Assembly: GCA_947172415.1 (NCBI GenBank)
Contig: OX359192.1
Span: 6,078,501-6,142,500 of the forward strand
DNA length: 64,000 bases
Source: Chondrosia reniformis
Lineage: Eukaryota; Porifera; Demospongiae; Chondrillida; Chondrillidae
Direction: 5' to 3'
Shown here: positions 9,990 through 26,843 of the stretch, one piece after another
How the letters are laid out: every line of letters starts with the position of its first letter
Position numbering within the stretch: position 1 is the first letter of the stretch
The notes under the pieces: generated by a model
What the model was told of the DNA's origin: nothing
What the model saw: only the letters and a program-made list of their open reading frames with translations
The model's database searches: none
Made by a program: the position numbers and the translations under genes

Positions 9990-12871
9990 TCACCAGTAAA
10001 ATGACTTGGCAAGGAATGTTCCAACACTACTAAACCATCCTCCTGCTCCTGAAGAACCTCCATCGTCTGTTCGTACTACAGCCTAGAACATACAATTAAT
10101 TGCAAAAGAACAATATACAATGCAGTTAATTGCTATGGTATTACCACCATAACAAGATAATTGAACATCATTTACCTACTTTGTCACCGATTTAACAGAA
10201 TGAAATCCATAATTATTACGTACATAAGTACTTGTTTACAGTTGGTCTATAGTCAATATCATTTGGGTGGTGTACATACGTACAATATTTCAGATTTTGA
10301 CTAGGACTTCGTAGAGATTGGTAAGACTTACTTTTGACTTTTCTTCTTCTGATAATTTACTCTCCTCTGGTAAGTAATCTGGAAGCTAGACAAGGCAGAA
10401 AGATACCTAATGCAGTCACATGCATACATACACACCTGATGCACACTTGACTCAATATACGTAAGCCACACACACACGAATATACTGTTAAGGCCATACA
10501 AATATGCAGCACAGGTTTGGTTAGTGAAAAATAAATTGTGGGAGGGAGTATATGTTGTATGTGCGTACTTTAACTGCAGTAGATACTTCTCCATCTAAAG
10601 TTTTCCTTGCTTGCGGATTATCTCCAAATGATAATAACACCTACACACAAATAAATAGAGCATATCACCGATATAGATATATAGTTCTATAGAGCTCAAT
10701 TGATTTAATCTCTTCTAAAATACTCTACAAGTACGTATGTACATACGTGTACAAAAATAAGACACAATAATGTCATTGTGATATACGTAGACTGAGATGT
10801 ACTCAATTGCTAAATATAAATATCACCTCTTCTCCAAATTCATTCTTAACAACTTGTTCAGCTTTCAAATGGCCTGATGAGGCAACAGCCTGACACAGTG
10901 TCTGAAACACAAAGCACAGATATTCAAAGTATGAATACTGTTAGTAATTTTACAAACTCACAATAGCACGGTTATGTAATACCCTTAGTAAAATTCAGAG
11001 TAACAAATAAGGTAGACAATGCAATGTCAACTAGACATCGGGTCTGCATCATGTGTGTATGTGTGAATGTGACTGCATTAGATATCTTTCTGCCTTGTCT
11101 AGCTTCCAGATTACCTACCAGAGGAGAGTCAGTTATCAGAAGAAGAAGAGATGCATACGTACCTCTGGCTTCAAGGAGCTTCTTCCCCTAACAGTACATC
11201 TCTTCTGCGACATATCAAATGTAAAACTTATAACTCCTTTAACTTGCAGTAGCAGTTTTTCTGCACTTTGTCTCTCACTCTATCGGAGAGCAAACACAAG
11301 TGTTTTCACAAAAGAGATGCTAGTTACGTACATACACATGTAAGCATTCTTACAAGATCATCTAATCCATGTATCTGTAGAATAATATGCTTTGCTTTCT
11401 TATTGGAGGCACCTAGGAAAGTATTTCCCCTTGACATTGAAGGGTTTCTTGACACAGAAATGGGTCGCCTGTAGAACGACAGTGAGAGTTAGTATTGTAC
11501 ACTCGGGGGTGTGGCACCTCCTCCACCTCCTCACCTGGCTGGACTGTGATCATTCTTCACCTTATCAAGAACCAATTGTGCAAGATCTCGCACCTCTTTT
11601 GATAGCTTATCTCTAGCAGTACAGTAGTAGTACAGAAATGGGTTAGCAGTGAAGTTAAAACTTTTTGAATGGAATTGAATTGAATTGAATTATTAGACTG
11701 GAACTTGACTTAGTCCAGGGGACTACTTTTCAGGGAGGCCAGTAACAGTACATACATGCAACATATATATAAGCACACATACAGTAAATCAGTCATTAAA
11801 TTGGTCAGTAATCTGTTCAGTGGGCAGTGTTTGTTGTTCAATAGAAGCAGTTTATTCAATCATGAAGGTACAGATGTAACAAAATGATACATAATTTTTA
11901 TTTCTTCTAAGCTCTATTCATATCTATACTTATCTAGAGTAACAGCATCAGAAGTGTTGATATCAGGTGAGTTGGTTACCTTTTATTTACACCTTTCAGA
12001 CTGGCAATGAGGCCGATTTCACTCCTCATTGGGGCACAGTTCATAGGCTCCTCGGCCAGGTAACTAAGAGCTTCTAAGGAAGTAAATATGACCTTCTCAT
12101 CTTGGTCGTCCATAAAGAGAACCAAGCCGGGAAGACAGCCCTGGTCCTACAGTCAAGGGAACATATAAGGATGAATGAAAGGGTATGAGGGTGCAGCAGA
12201 GAGGGTGAAGGTATGAGGGTGCAGCAGAGATGGTGAAGGTATGAGTGTGCAGCAGAGGGTGAAGGTATGAGTGTGCAGCAGAGGGTGAAGGTATGAGTGT
12301 GCAGCAGAGAGGGTGAAGGTATGAGTGTGCAGCAGATGGTGAAGGTATGAGTGTGCAGCAGAGGGTGAAGGTATGAGTGTGCAGCAGAGAGGGTGAAGGT
12401 ATGAGTGTGCAGCAGATGGTGAAGGTATGAGTGTGCAGCAGAGGGTGAAGGTATGAGGGTGTGGCAAAGATGGTGAAGGTATGAGGGTGTGGCAAAGAGG
12501 GTGAATGTATGAGGGCTTGGCAAAGAGGGTGAAGGTATGAGGGTGTGGCAGTGTACCAATCCAGGAAGACAGCCCTGGTCCTAGCAAAGAGAGTGAACGT
12601 GTAGGAATGAATCCGTAAAGACTATATTGAACGCTGATATGATATAAATTACATTTTGTACATTTAACTGGGTACATTGTGTTGAGAAACAAAAAATACA
12701 GTATACTATACGGAATACACTCATCTCCATGAACGAGCAGAATCACTTATCAGATTAGGGACCTGTGTCATACGTATGTCATTGACTAGAATTTACCTTT
12801 ACAATACTCCGTCTGTTTCGCGGTTCTGAAGCAAGGTCTCTCAGTTGCTTGGCTACTCTATATGCTTCCAT
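9990..12871 (-). CDS. ARMC1: Armadillo repeat-containing protein 1
   Basis: Nine exons on the minus strand, 5' to 3': 12797-12871, 11993-12146, 11535-11610, 11354-11468, 11163-11279, 10827-10901, 10569-10640, 10332-10385 and 9990-10082. They join to 276 residues; vertebrate ARMC1 is about 282. The N-terminus MEAYRVAKQLRDLASEPRNR and DQGCLPGLVLFMDD match the armadillo part. FLGASNKKAKHIILQIHGLD and LLLQVKGVISFTFDMSQKRC match the C-terminal metal-transport-like fold. LPDYLPEES and the end FLAKSFYW also match the family. ARMC1 is reported at the mitochondrial outer membrane, in mitochondrial distribution and MICOS/MIB-linked complexes. It is divergent from PCYT2 across a very short promoter. Intron 1 holds a minisatellite, and an inverted copy of exon 8 lies in intron 5. 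Confidence 0.93.
11071..11149 (+). pseudogene. Inverted copy of ARMC1 exon 8 and its acceptor
   Basis: Plus-strand 11071-11149 matches the reverse complement of about 10343-10420, including the intron end (TTTCTGCCTTGTCTAG) and the exon start encoding LPDYLPEES. There are only a few substitutions. It lies antisense inside an ARMC1 intron, so the ARMC1 transcript cannot use it as a coding exon, but the two copies could pair in the pre-mRNA. Confidence 0.88.
12178..12550. repeat. Minisatellite of 26-28 bp units in ARMC1 intron 1
   Basis: About 14 units of the type GAGGGTGAAGGTATGAGTGT followed by GCAGCA, with variants ending in GTGGCAAA. Several minus-strand frames stay open through it (reading as SYLHHLCHTLIPSPS-like repeats). 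This is a property of the repeat and not evidence of coding. Confidence 0.9.
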
Positions 12872-13009
12872 TTCATAATATTGCAGTTGTAAAGTAGTAT
12901 CTCATGAATTCATCCCTGGCGAAATCTTGGTCAACTTATTACTAGCCACGCCTACTTAGTAATTAAGGAATTCCCCTAAAGATCTAGGCACCTTTCGCAC
13001 CGTACCATC
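12872..13009. promoter_or_regulatory. Bidirectional promoter region, ARMC1 / PCYT2
   Basis: Only 138 bp separate the two divergent start codons, so the genes must share or overlap promoters. No TATA box stands out at a sensible distance. The PCYT2 start sits in CCATCATGGCGG, a sequence that recurs at the AP5Z1 start and resembles the YY1-type element often found at start codons of TATA-less genes. Regulation by YY1 is inference. Confidence 0.55.
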
Positions 13010-17140
<4,131 letters not shown>

Positions 17141-17892
17141 AAACTTTTAGGAAGGAAGTATCATTTTGTTGTGCACAGATATCCTATATATACTGTATAT
17201 ATACATATATATACCCATATATAGTACAGTTTATTTAGTTTTTCACCTAGAGCACCTTATATTTCTATATGCTTTAGAATAGACAATTTTAGTGCTTTGA
17301 ACAGTTGATACCATTTTGTTTGAATTTATGTACTTCTGGTAGTTTTGAAGAAATGTACAATATGAAGTTTAGCAAATGTAGTGTGCTTGAGTCCTATTGT
17401 GTAAAATAATTCAAAGATGGAATAAGAAGGAGTGATGGCCAGGTCTGGAAATTCTTTCAAAGCAAGACAGTGATCATGTGAGAAGGATATATACAAAAGA
17501 GGTGTACTAAAATTCATGACTTAATCATACACATCACTTCTATGTTTAGGCGCATCACGATAGCTGAAGTTAAGTTAGGAAACCCTGCATGGTGTAATAG
17601 TGCAAGTAGACTAATCCCTCATGCATATCACAAGCCAAGGTATGCAGTTACGAGTGCAAATCCCTAATCTCACCAATAAATATGGAGGCTACACATAGCG
17701 ATCTGGGCTATATGTGCGAGATACAAATGGCGTTTTCATTATTTGATCATAATTCAATGCCCTGGTCTCTAATGTACAGTTGTCTAGTACAACACTGAAC
17801 AGAGGTCTGTCCAAGCTCGTCTCGAGTTCCATGATAGATATTGATTATGATTTGGCTTTAGAATAATCCGAAACATCATTTTTCTGTAGATC
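17141..17892. other. PCYT2 to UNC93-like spacer, copy 1
   Basis: Contains the PCYT2 3' end and the UNC93-like promoter and 5' leader. It is conserved in copies 2 and 3 (21528-22297 and 26068-26843). A part near 17490-17560 (TCATACACATCACTTCTATG) also matches 31060-31160, so it includes a dispersed repeat. No ORF of interest. Confidence 0.6.
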
Positions 17893-20186
17893 ATGTTAGA
17901 GGAAGATGAGTTAAAATCGGAACCCATCACATCGTTAAACCACAGGTCGCACACATCTCAACATGAGACGAAGGAAGGAGAATTAGAAGGTAACTCTTGT
18001 AAGGTCAGCTACAGTGCCGTATCCGTCAGGAGGGCCTACTTCAACGTGGCTTTGGTCGGTGGTATTGGAATGTTTTGTAACTTTGGCTATTATTCTTTAG
18101 CAGGAACTCTAACTTCCTTGCACGAACTCCTTGGATTTGTGTCACTTGGTCTTCAATGGTTCTCCTGGATTATTGGTAATCTCTTGTGTCCTGCTATCAT
18201 CGACCTTATTGGATTGAAGTTGGTCATCGTAGCAGGCAGTATTGCTTATTTGTCTTTCACGCTTTGCTGTTTCTATCCTTCTTGGTATACATTTGTGCCA
18301 GGTTCGATTCTGTTAGGATTAGGGTTCGGTTTCATATATACAGGTAGTCCTACTTACCTCAATCAGAGTGCTCGTGTGATTGGTCAGAACAAGTCTGGGG
18401 ATATTGAGAAAAACACTTACAAATATGTGTCTTATTTCCAGTCCATACTTATATTTAGCTTTAAGCTAGGTGCAGCCAGTGGTAATGCCATTTCATCAGC
18501 ATTTTTCCTCACAGATGCAGTTTTCCTTAACTCAACTAGCTTCGCAGTAAATGAGACTGAGTGTATGCAGCCAACCACTCTGGGAGCAATAACTTCAGCT
18601 ACATATTACCAGGTAATTGGCACAGCAACAGGAGTTGGTTTAGTTGCTGTTGTATTATCTATATTTCTACCAAATGATGCAAATTTGAGTTTAAAATCCA
18701 AGAAAAAAGTGTTGAAGGATTTGAAAAAAAGACTTATTTCAATGTTACGATTGTTTCTAAAATGGCAATATGTCTTTCCACTTCTTGGAGGTATTTTGGC
18801 AGGATTTAATACTGGCTTCTACTATGGACTTTTTTCGAAGGTATGTGCATGCAACTGGGTATGATTGCACAATAGTTGACATAGACATACACATCATATA
18901 TATACATGCACATTTTCACACATGAATCCAAATGAAAAATCTCATGCACCATTTTCCTACATGCTATGCCTACTCTGTAAGAAAGACTATAGGGAACTAA
19001 ACCTGGAGAGAGCTTTGGATGAATATGCAGTCTTTTCTTCTCTTTCTTCTTTTGCTCCACTGGGCCATACGTACATCTGTTTCTGGGAATTTCATCCTTC
19101 ATCAGTGACCCTGGGAATCTTTTGTATTCTTGATGGTAATCTTTTGTATTCTTGATGGTAATCTTTTGTGAATCCTTGGCTCCCTATGCTAAATCTAGGG
19201 GTCTTATATACACAATTTTGGTGCACACCTACATCTACATATTATGTATTATGACTATCTATTGTAATGTTATATAGCATTCCCAGTGACTGCCTCTTGG
19301 TAATTTCCCTAGGTTATGGTGTAATTATCATTATTCATTCAAGACTGTTCTGACCACAGTTCATACACATTTTCTGTGTACGTATATGTAGTACTTCATT
19401 ACTGAATGCATTGGAATTGGTTATGTTGGACTTGCCATCACAGTGTGGTCTGTAGCTGGTTTTACAGTGAGTATTTCTGTTGGTCGATTCACTCCCTATA
19501 CTACCAGAACAGCAGCTGCTATATTGACAACTTGTGTTCACTTGTCTGCCTATCTGTTTCTGATATTTTGGGAGAGGCAGCCTAATGTTATAGTAGTGTT
19601 TGTAGCTGCGATTGTTTCAGGACTGGTGACCTTTTGGATAGTGACACCTCTAAGTGAGTATGTACTGTTTGAGTTTAAACTGCATAATATAGTTTTATTA
19701 TGTTATACACATTGTAGAAATCCCTGGCTGCCCTAACTAAAATGGGATTATTTGCTGCATGTGTACATGTGTAAATCTGTATGCTCCATTTATATTACAA
19801 AAGTATTAATCGCTTAACTATACAGTATATGCTGTACATGTGTATGTCTCAATTTTATTGGTTTTGTGACTTTTCCAATGCGTTCAGTTTACTTTGGTAT
19901 CATTGGGGACAAAGATAACCTTGCTACAGAAGCATTTGGACTATTCTGGGCTTTTGCGGCCTTTGGAGGTGCCCTGAATTACTTTATTTCCAGTTCAATT
20001 CCAGTTAGTGCCAACTTGTGGATGCTCGTTGGTCTTGCAGTTGTGACATTGATAGCGTACCTTTTGGCTGAGGCTTTCCATGGAGAGAAGCTCTGCACCA
20101 GGAAGAGTCCTTGTCCACAGAAAGGGGAATACAGCCTACGTGACCACGCTGCTACACTGTATGCAAGTTCCAGTCAAATATTCTAA
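17893..20186 (+). CDS. UNC93-like membrane protein, copy 1
   Basis: Three exons (17893-18840, 19392-19653, 19888-20186) join in phase to 502 residues, the usual size for UNC93A-type proteins. About 45 hydrophilic residues precede YFNVALVGGIGMFCNFGYYS, the position of the first membrane segment in this MFS-related family. About 11-12 membrane segments follow, including LQWFSWIIGNLLCPAIIDLI, GLGFGFIYTGSPTYL and YYQVIGTATGVGL. NETEC gives a likely glycosylation site in a lumenal or outside loop. Exon 3 has DKDNLATEAFGLFWAF, matching the EAAFANxRLW region. UNC93 proteins regulate K+ channels (worm unc-93) or carry Toll-like receptors (UNC93B1); the role here is unknown. Exon 2 lacks one codon present in copies 2 and 3. 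Confidence 0.85.
18955..19235 (-). repeat. Dispersed CTGATGA element, copy in UNC93-like 1 intron
   Basis: Reverse-strand copy of an element of about 280 bp. On the minus strand it reads TCCCAGGGTCACTGATGA (box at 19099-19105), 15 bases, then GAAAC (19079-19083). Flanks match 37215-37440, including the GCTTTGGATG and TTTAGCATAGGGAGCC stretches. Two units of the 22-bp repeat sit beside the core. Confidence 0.85.
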
Positions 20187-20491
20187 AAGGGACACTATAT
20201 GGAGTTACACTTAAACATATACAACTTGGTTAAACTAAATTTATTAATATACTGTAGAAGTTTATTTTTGTATAATTAGTATATTTTTCTTGAGAGGAAA
20301 GAGTTCTTTCAGTATATAAAATACCCTATATATAGGTATATCCTAGAGTGAGGTTGCTATGTAAGGCTAGTTTTCTCTCCAATGTCTTCACAAATTTAAT
20401 AGCTTGCTAATCTTTAATTCATTATAATTGCAACAAATACTCCCTATTGTTTCATTTCCTAATATTATAGTAGTATGTGTTTTCTGTGTAG
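20187..20491. other. UNC93-like 1 3' flank and duplication junction
   Basis: 3' untranslated and flanking sequence of copy 1, then the junction into copy 2. The bridge at about 20385-20450 (TTTTCTCTCCAATGTCTTCA...) also occurs at the copy 2/3 junction but not after copy 3. Confidence 0.6.
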
Positions 20492-21527
20492 TATGTGGAT
20501 GAAGTAGTCATTGCTGCCCCGTATTGCATTTCTGAAGACCTTTTAAAGCATCTATATGCATACATATTTGAACACTACCATGCAGTGCCTGTTATTATCT
20601 ATATAATTTATGTAGTTACAATTTATGGATATTGATAAACATTACTGTATATAATGATAACTTAATTTCTGATTAACCAGACTGTTTGGTAGAATTCTTC
20701 TTATTATGAATAAGAACTACGTAGAACTTATTGTTTAGATCATACATCCTTCAACTCTTTGAGCATCTAAAAATGCAGTTTATGTTTTTAGTCAAAGGTC
20801 TCAGCCCCCATGGCTCTTCATCAGCAACAGTCACTCAATAAGCCAAAATTAATGATGTACAGTATATACCATCCAAAATACGAATTCTTCATTCATCAGT
20901 TATAAATTGATGAAGGAAGCTGACAGAATGTTGAAACATTTGGTTTTATGTTCAAAACTATGGTTTGTGTAAAAAATAATGATTATTCAAACCACTCAGA
21001 TAATGATTGTTAATATAATCACTCCGTAATGTTATATATACGTACATAGGTTAAAGTTGTAGTACATGGAAAAACAGATGTGAAACCTTCGAGGGTGAGC
21101 TACATATAACCTGATGGGATTTACAAAGGTTCTGTCCTATTCTTCAATCATACAGATACTTTTTCCTTCTTTCTTAGGATGGAAAAGATCCTTTTCAGGT
21201 ACTGTGTTTCCTGAGGATGTTAGAAGTGCTTTTCACTCAAGTTTCTGTTCTAATATAACTTTCTTAGAAGTGTGTAGTAAAATTTATTTATGTTATTGTA
21301 GGTACCCAAAAAGCTTAAAGTCTATCAAGCGATAGATAGTAGCAATTCCATGTCCTCATCAGAGTACATTAAAAGGATTTGTGACAATCAGTTAGTGTAT
21401 CTTCTGATGTCCTATAAAATTTACTGTACTGATGTTTCCTGTATTTTGAAATAGTGCAATATACAGTCGTAGAAACAGTGTGAAGGAAGCAAAGGAGATC
21501 AAAAACCTGAAAGTATTAGCACAGTAG
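20492..21527 (+). pseudogene. Stranded PCYT2 3' exons, duplicate 1
   Basis: Duplicates of PCYT2 exons 14-18 at about 20492-20552, 21050-21094, 21178-21198, 21302-21390 and 21455-21527. The four last exons keep their splice sites and the stop codon. The first has lost its final codons and donor: after AAGCAT the sequence TTCAAGGTATCT is missing. There is no 5' part of the gene, so it cannot make the enzyme. Confidence 0.88.
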
Positions 21528-22297
21528 AAACTTTTAGGAAGGAAGTATCATTTTGTTGTGCACAGATATCCTATATATACTGTATATATACATATATATA
21601 CCCATATATAGTACAGTTTATTTAGTTTTTCACCTAGAGTACCTTATATTTCTATATGCTTTAGAATAGACAATTTTAGTGCTTTGAACAGTTGATACCA
21701 TTTTGTTTGAATTTATGTACTTCTGGTAGTTTTGAAGAAATGTACAATATGAAGTTTAGCAAATGTAGTGTGTTTGAGTCCTATTGTGTAAAATAATTCA
21801 AAGATGGAATAAGAAGGAGTGATGGCCAGGTCTGGAATTGTTTCAAAACAAGACAGTGATCATGTGAGAAGGATATATACAAAAGAGGTGTACTAAAATT
21901 CATGACTTAATCATACACATTACTTCTATGTTTAGGCGCATCACGATAGCTGAAGTAAGGATGATGCTTTAAGCCCTAAGTTAGGAGACCCTGGTGTAAT
22001 AGTGCAAGTAGACTAATCCCTCGTGCATATCACAAGCCAAGGTATGCAGTTACGAGTGCAAATCCCTAATCTCATCAATAAATATGGAGGCTACACATAG
22101 CGATCTGGGCTATATGTGCGAGATATAAATGGCGTTCATTATTTCATCATAATTCAAGGAGGTACCTGGTCTCTAATGTACAGTTGTCTAGTACATCACT
22201 GAACAGAGGTCTGTCCAAGCTCGTCTCGAGTTCCATGATAGATTTGATTATGATATTTGGTTTTAGAATAATCCGAAACATCATTTTTCTGTAGATC

Positions 22298-24720
22298 ATG
22301 TTAGAGGACATTATGTTAGAGGAAGATGAGTTAAAATCGGAACCCATCACATCGTTAAACCACAGGTCGCACACATCTCAACATGAGACGAAGGAAGGAG
22401 AATTAGAAGGTAACTCTTGTAAGGTCAGCTACAGTGCCGTATCCGTCAGGAGGGCCTACTTCAACGTGGCTTTGGTCGGTGGTATTGGAATTTTTTGTAA
22501 CTTTGGCTATTATTCTTTAGCAGGAACTCTAACTTCCTTACATGAACTCCTTGGATTTGTGTCACTTGGTCTTCAATGGTTCTCCTGGATTATTGGTAAT
22601 CTCTTGTGTCCTGCTGTCATCGACCTTATTGGATTGAAGTTGGTCATCCTAGCAGGCAGTATTGGCTATTTGTCTTTTACGCTTTGCTGTTTCTATCCTT
22701 CTTGGTATACATTTGTGCCAGGTTCAATTCTGTTAGGATTAGGGTTTGGTTTCATATATACAGGCAGTCCTAATTACCTCAATCAGAGTGCTCGTGTGAT
22801 TGGTCAGAACAAGTCTGGGGATGTTGAGAAAAACACTTACAAATATGTGTCTTATTTCCAGTCCATACTTATATTCAGCTTTAGGCTAGGTGCAGCCAGT
22901 GGTAATGCCGTTTCATCAGCCTTTTTCCTCACAGATGCAGTCTTCCTTAACTCAACAAGCTTCGCAGTAAATGGGACTGAGTGTATACAGCCAACCACTC
23001 TGGGAACAATAACTTCAGCTACATATTACCAGGTAATTGGCACAGCAACAGGAGTTGGTTTAGTTGCTGTTGTATTATCTATATTTCTACCAAATGATGC
23101 AAATTTGAGTTTGAAATCCAAGAAAAAAGTGTTGAAGGATTTGAAAAATAGACTTATTTCAATGTTACGATTGTTTCTAAAATGGCAATATGTCTTTCCA
23201 CTTCTTGGAGGTATTTTGTCAGGATTTGATACTGGCTTCTACTATGGACTTTTTTCGAAGGTATGTGCATGCAACTGGGCATGATTACATAATAGTTGAC
23301 ATAGACATACACATCATATATATACATGCACACTTTCACAGATGAATCCAAATGAAAAATCTCATGCACCATTTTCCTACATGCTATGCCTACTCTGTAA
23401 GAAAGACTATAGGGAACTAAACCTGGAGAGAGCTTTGGATGAGGATCCCGGAGTCTTTTCTTCTCTTTCTTCTTTTGCTCCACTGGGCCATACGTACATC
23501 TGTTTCTGGGAATTTCATCCTTCATCAGTGACCCTGGGAATCTTTTGTATTCTTGATGGTAATCTTTTGTATTCTTGATGGTAATCTTTTGTATTCTTGA
23601 TGGTAATCTTTTGTATTCTTGATGGTAATCTTTTGTATTCTTGATGGTAATCTTTTGTATTCTTGATGGTAATCTTTTGTATTCTTGATGGTAATCTTTT
23701 GTGAATCCTTGGCTCCCTATGCTAAATCTAGGGGTCTTATATACACAATTTTGGTGCACACCTACATCTACATATTATGTATTATGACTATCTATTGTAA
23801 TGTTATATAGTATTCCCGGTGACTGCCTCTTGGTAATTTCCCTATAGGTTATGGTGTAATTATCATTATTCATTCAGGACAGTTCTGACCACAGTTCATA
23901 CACATTTTCTGTGTACATATATGTAGTACTTCATTACAGAATGCATTGGAATTGGTTATGTTGGACTTGCCATCACAGTGTGGTCTGTAACTGGTTTTAC
24001 AGTGAGTATTTCTGTTGGTCGATTCACTCCCTATACTACCAGAACAGCAGCTGCTATATTGTTAACTTGTGTTCACTTGTCTGCCTATCTGTTTCTGATA
24101 TTTTGGGAGAGACAGCCTAATGTTATAGTAGTGTTTGTAGCTGCGATTGTTTCAGGACTGGTGAGCACCTTTTGGAATGTTATACCATTAAGTGAGTATG
24201 TACTGTTTGAGTTTAAACTGTATATTATTATAGTTTTATTATGTTATACACATTGTAGAAATCCCTGGCTGCCCTAACTAAAATGGGATTATTTGCCTCA
24301 TGTGTACATGTGTAAATCTGTATGCTCCATTTATATTACAAAAGTATTAATCGTTTAATTATACAGTATATGCTATGTCATGTAAATTGCTCAATTTTTG
24401 TGACTTTTCCAATGCGTTCAGTTTACTTTGGTATTGTTGGAAGCAAAGATAAGCTTGCTACAGAAGCATTTGGACTATTCTGGGCTTTTGTGGCCTTTGG
24501 AGGTGCCCTGAATTACTTTATTTCCAGTTCAATTCCAGTTAGTGCCAACTTGTGGATGCTCGTTGGTCTTGCAGTTGTGACATTGATAGCATACCTTTTG
24601 GCTGAGGCTTTCCATGGAGAGAAGCTCTGCACCAGGAAGAGTCCTTGTCCACAGAAAGGGGAATACAGCCTACGTGACCACGCTGCTACACTGTATGCAA
24701 GTTCCAGTCAAATATTCTAA
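22298..24720 (+). CDS. UNC93-like membrane protein, copy 2
   Basis: Exons 22298-23260, 23927-24191 and 24422-24720. The protein is near-identical to copy 1. It has five extra N-terminal residues (MLEDI) because a 15-bp stretch around the start is repeated, giving two in-frame ATGs (22298 and 22313); the second matches the start of the other copies. Changes from copy 1 include VNGTEC in place of VNETEC (N-glycosylation site kept), VIDLIGLKLVIL and an extra Ser in LVSTFWNVIPL. All membrane segments and splice sites are intact, so it is very likely a working paralogue. Confidence 0.85.
23390..23755 (-). repeat. Dispersed CTGATGA element with expanded 22-bp array (copy 2)
   Basis: Same element as at 18955-19235, but the 22-bp unit (TATTCTTGATGGTAATCTTT + TG) has expanded to about eight copies at 23540-23703. 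Because 3 x 22 = 66 bp, the minus strand stays open and gives a false 201-codon ORF with a KITIKNTKDYHQEYKRLPSR pattern. Confidence 0.88.
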
Positions 24721-25028
24721 AAGGGACACTATATGGAGTTACACTTAAACATATACAACTTGGTTAAACTAAATTTATTAATATACTGTAGAAGTTTATT
24801 TTTGTATAATTAGTATATATTTCTTGAGAGGAAAGAGTTCTTTCAGTATATAAAATACCCTATATATAGGTATATCCTAGAGTGAGGTTGCTATGTAAGG
24901 CTAGTTTTCTCTCCAATGTCTTCATCACAAATTTAATAGCTTGCTAATCTTTAATTCATTATGATTGCAACAAATACTCCCTATTGTTTCATTTCCTAAT
25001 ATTATAGTAGTATGTGTTTTCTGTGTAG

Positions 25029-26067
25029 TATGTGGATGAAGTAGTCATTGCTGCCCCGTATTGCATTTCTGAAGACCTTTTAAAGCATCTATATGCATAC
25101 ATATTTGAACACTACCATGCAGTGCCTGTTATTATATATATAATTTATGTAGTTACAATTTATGGATATTGATAAACATTACTGTATATAATGATAACTT
25201 AATTTCTGATTAACCAGATTGTTTGGTAGAATTCTTCTTATTATGAATAAGAACTACGTAGAACTTATCGTTTAGATCATACATCCTTCAACTCTTTGAG
25301 CATCTAAAAATGCAGTTTATGTTTTTAGTCAAAGGTCTCAGCCCCCATGGCTCTTCATCAGCAACAGTCACTCAATAAGCCAAAATTAATGATGTACAGT
25401 ATATACCATCCAAAATACGAATTCTTCATTCATCAGTTATAAATTGATGAAGGAAGCTGACAGAATGTTGAAACATTTGGTTTTATGTTCAAAACTATGA
25501 TTTGTGTACAAACATAATGATTATTCAAACCACTCAGATAATGATTGTTAATATAATCACTCCGTAATGTTATATATACGTACATAGGTTAAAGTTGTAG
25601 TACATGGAAAAACAGATGTGAAACCTTCGAGGGTGAGCTACATACATATAACCTGATGGGATTTACAAAATTTCTGTCCTATTCTTCAATCATACAGATA
25701 CTTTTTCCTTCTTTCTTAGGATGGAAAAGATCCTTTTCAGGTACTGTGTTTCCTGAGGATGTTAGAAGTGCTTTTCACTCAAGTTTCTGTTCTAATAAAA
25801 CTTTCTTAGAAGTGTGTAGTAAAATTTATTTATGTTATTGTAGGTACCCAAAAAGCTTAAAATCTATCAAGCGATAGATAGTAGCAATTCCATGTCCTCA
25901 TCAGAGTACATTAAAAGGATTTGTGACAATCAGTTAGTGTATCTTCTGATGTCCTATAATTTCCTGTACTGATGTTTCCTGTATTTTGAAATAGTGCAAT
26001 ATACAGTCGTAGAAACAGTGTGAAGGAAGCAAAGGAGATCAAAAACCTGAAAGTATTAGCACAGTAG
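25029..26067 (+). pseudogene. Stranded PCYT2 3' exons, duplicate 2
   Basis: Second duplicate of PCYT2 exons 14-18, from 25029 to the duplicated stop at 26065-26067. It carries the same deletion at the end of the first exon as the copy at 20492, so that deletion predates the copy 2/3 duplication. Not a working gene on its own. Confidence 0.88.
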
Positions 26068-26843
26068 AAACTTTTAGGAAGGAAGTATCATTTTGTTGTG
26101 CACAGATATCCTATATATACTGTATATATACATATATATACCCATATATAGTACAGTTTATTTAGTTTTTCACCTAGAGCACCTTATATTTCTATATACT
26201 TTAGAATAGACAATTTTAGTGCTTTGAACAGTTGATACCATTTTGTTTGAATTTATGTACTTCTGGTAGTTTTGAAGAAATGTACAATATGAAGTTTAGC
26301 AAATGTAGTGTGCTTGAGTCCTATAATAATTGTGTAAAATAATTCAAAGATGGAATAAGAAGGAGTGATGGCCAGGTCTGGAATTGTTTCAAAACAAGAC
26401 AGTGATCATGTGAGAAGGATATATACAAAAGAGGTGTACTAAAATTCATGACTTAATCATACACATCACTTCTATGTTTAGGTGCATCACGATAGCTGAA
26501 GTAAGGATGATGCTTTAAGCCCTAAGTTAGGAGACCCTGGTATAATAATGCAAGTAGACTAATCCCTCATGCATATCACAAGCCAAGGTATGCAGTTACG
26601 AGTGCAAATCCCTAATCTCATCAATAAATATGGAGGCTACACATAGCGATCTGGGCTATATGTGCGAGATATAAATGGCGTTCATTATTTCATCATAATT
26701 CAAGGAGGTCCCTGGTCTCTAATGTACAGTTGTCTAGTACATCACTGAACAGAGGTCTGTCCAAGCTCGTCTCGAGTTCCATGATAGATTTGATTATGAT
26801 ATTTGGTTTTAGAATAATCCGAAACATCATTTTTCTGTAGATC

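Noticed and set aside
12074-12746. Three long minus-strand ORFs (132-197 codons)
   Set aside because: They run through the 26-28 bp minisatellite in ARMC1 intron 1. The open frame comes from unit length and lack of stops, and the peptides are pure repeat.
20492-21527. A second PCYT2 gene
   Set aside because: Only the last five exons are present, the first has lost its donor, and there is no promoter or N-terminal half.
23154-23759. 201-codon antisense ORF in the UNC93-like intron, repeated at 27685-28290
   Set aside because: Made of the 22-bp array plus antisense reading of the dispersed element and UNC93-like exon.
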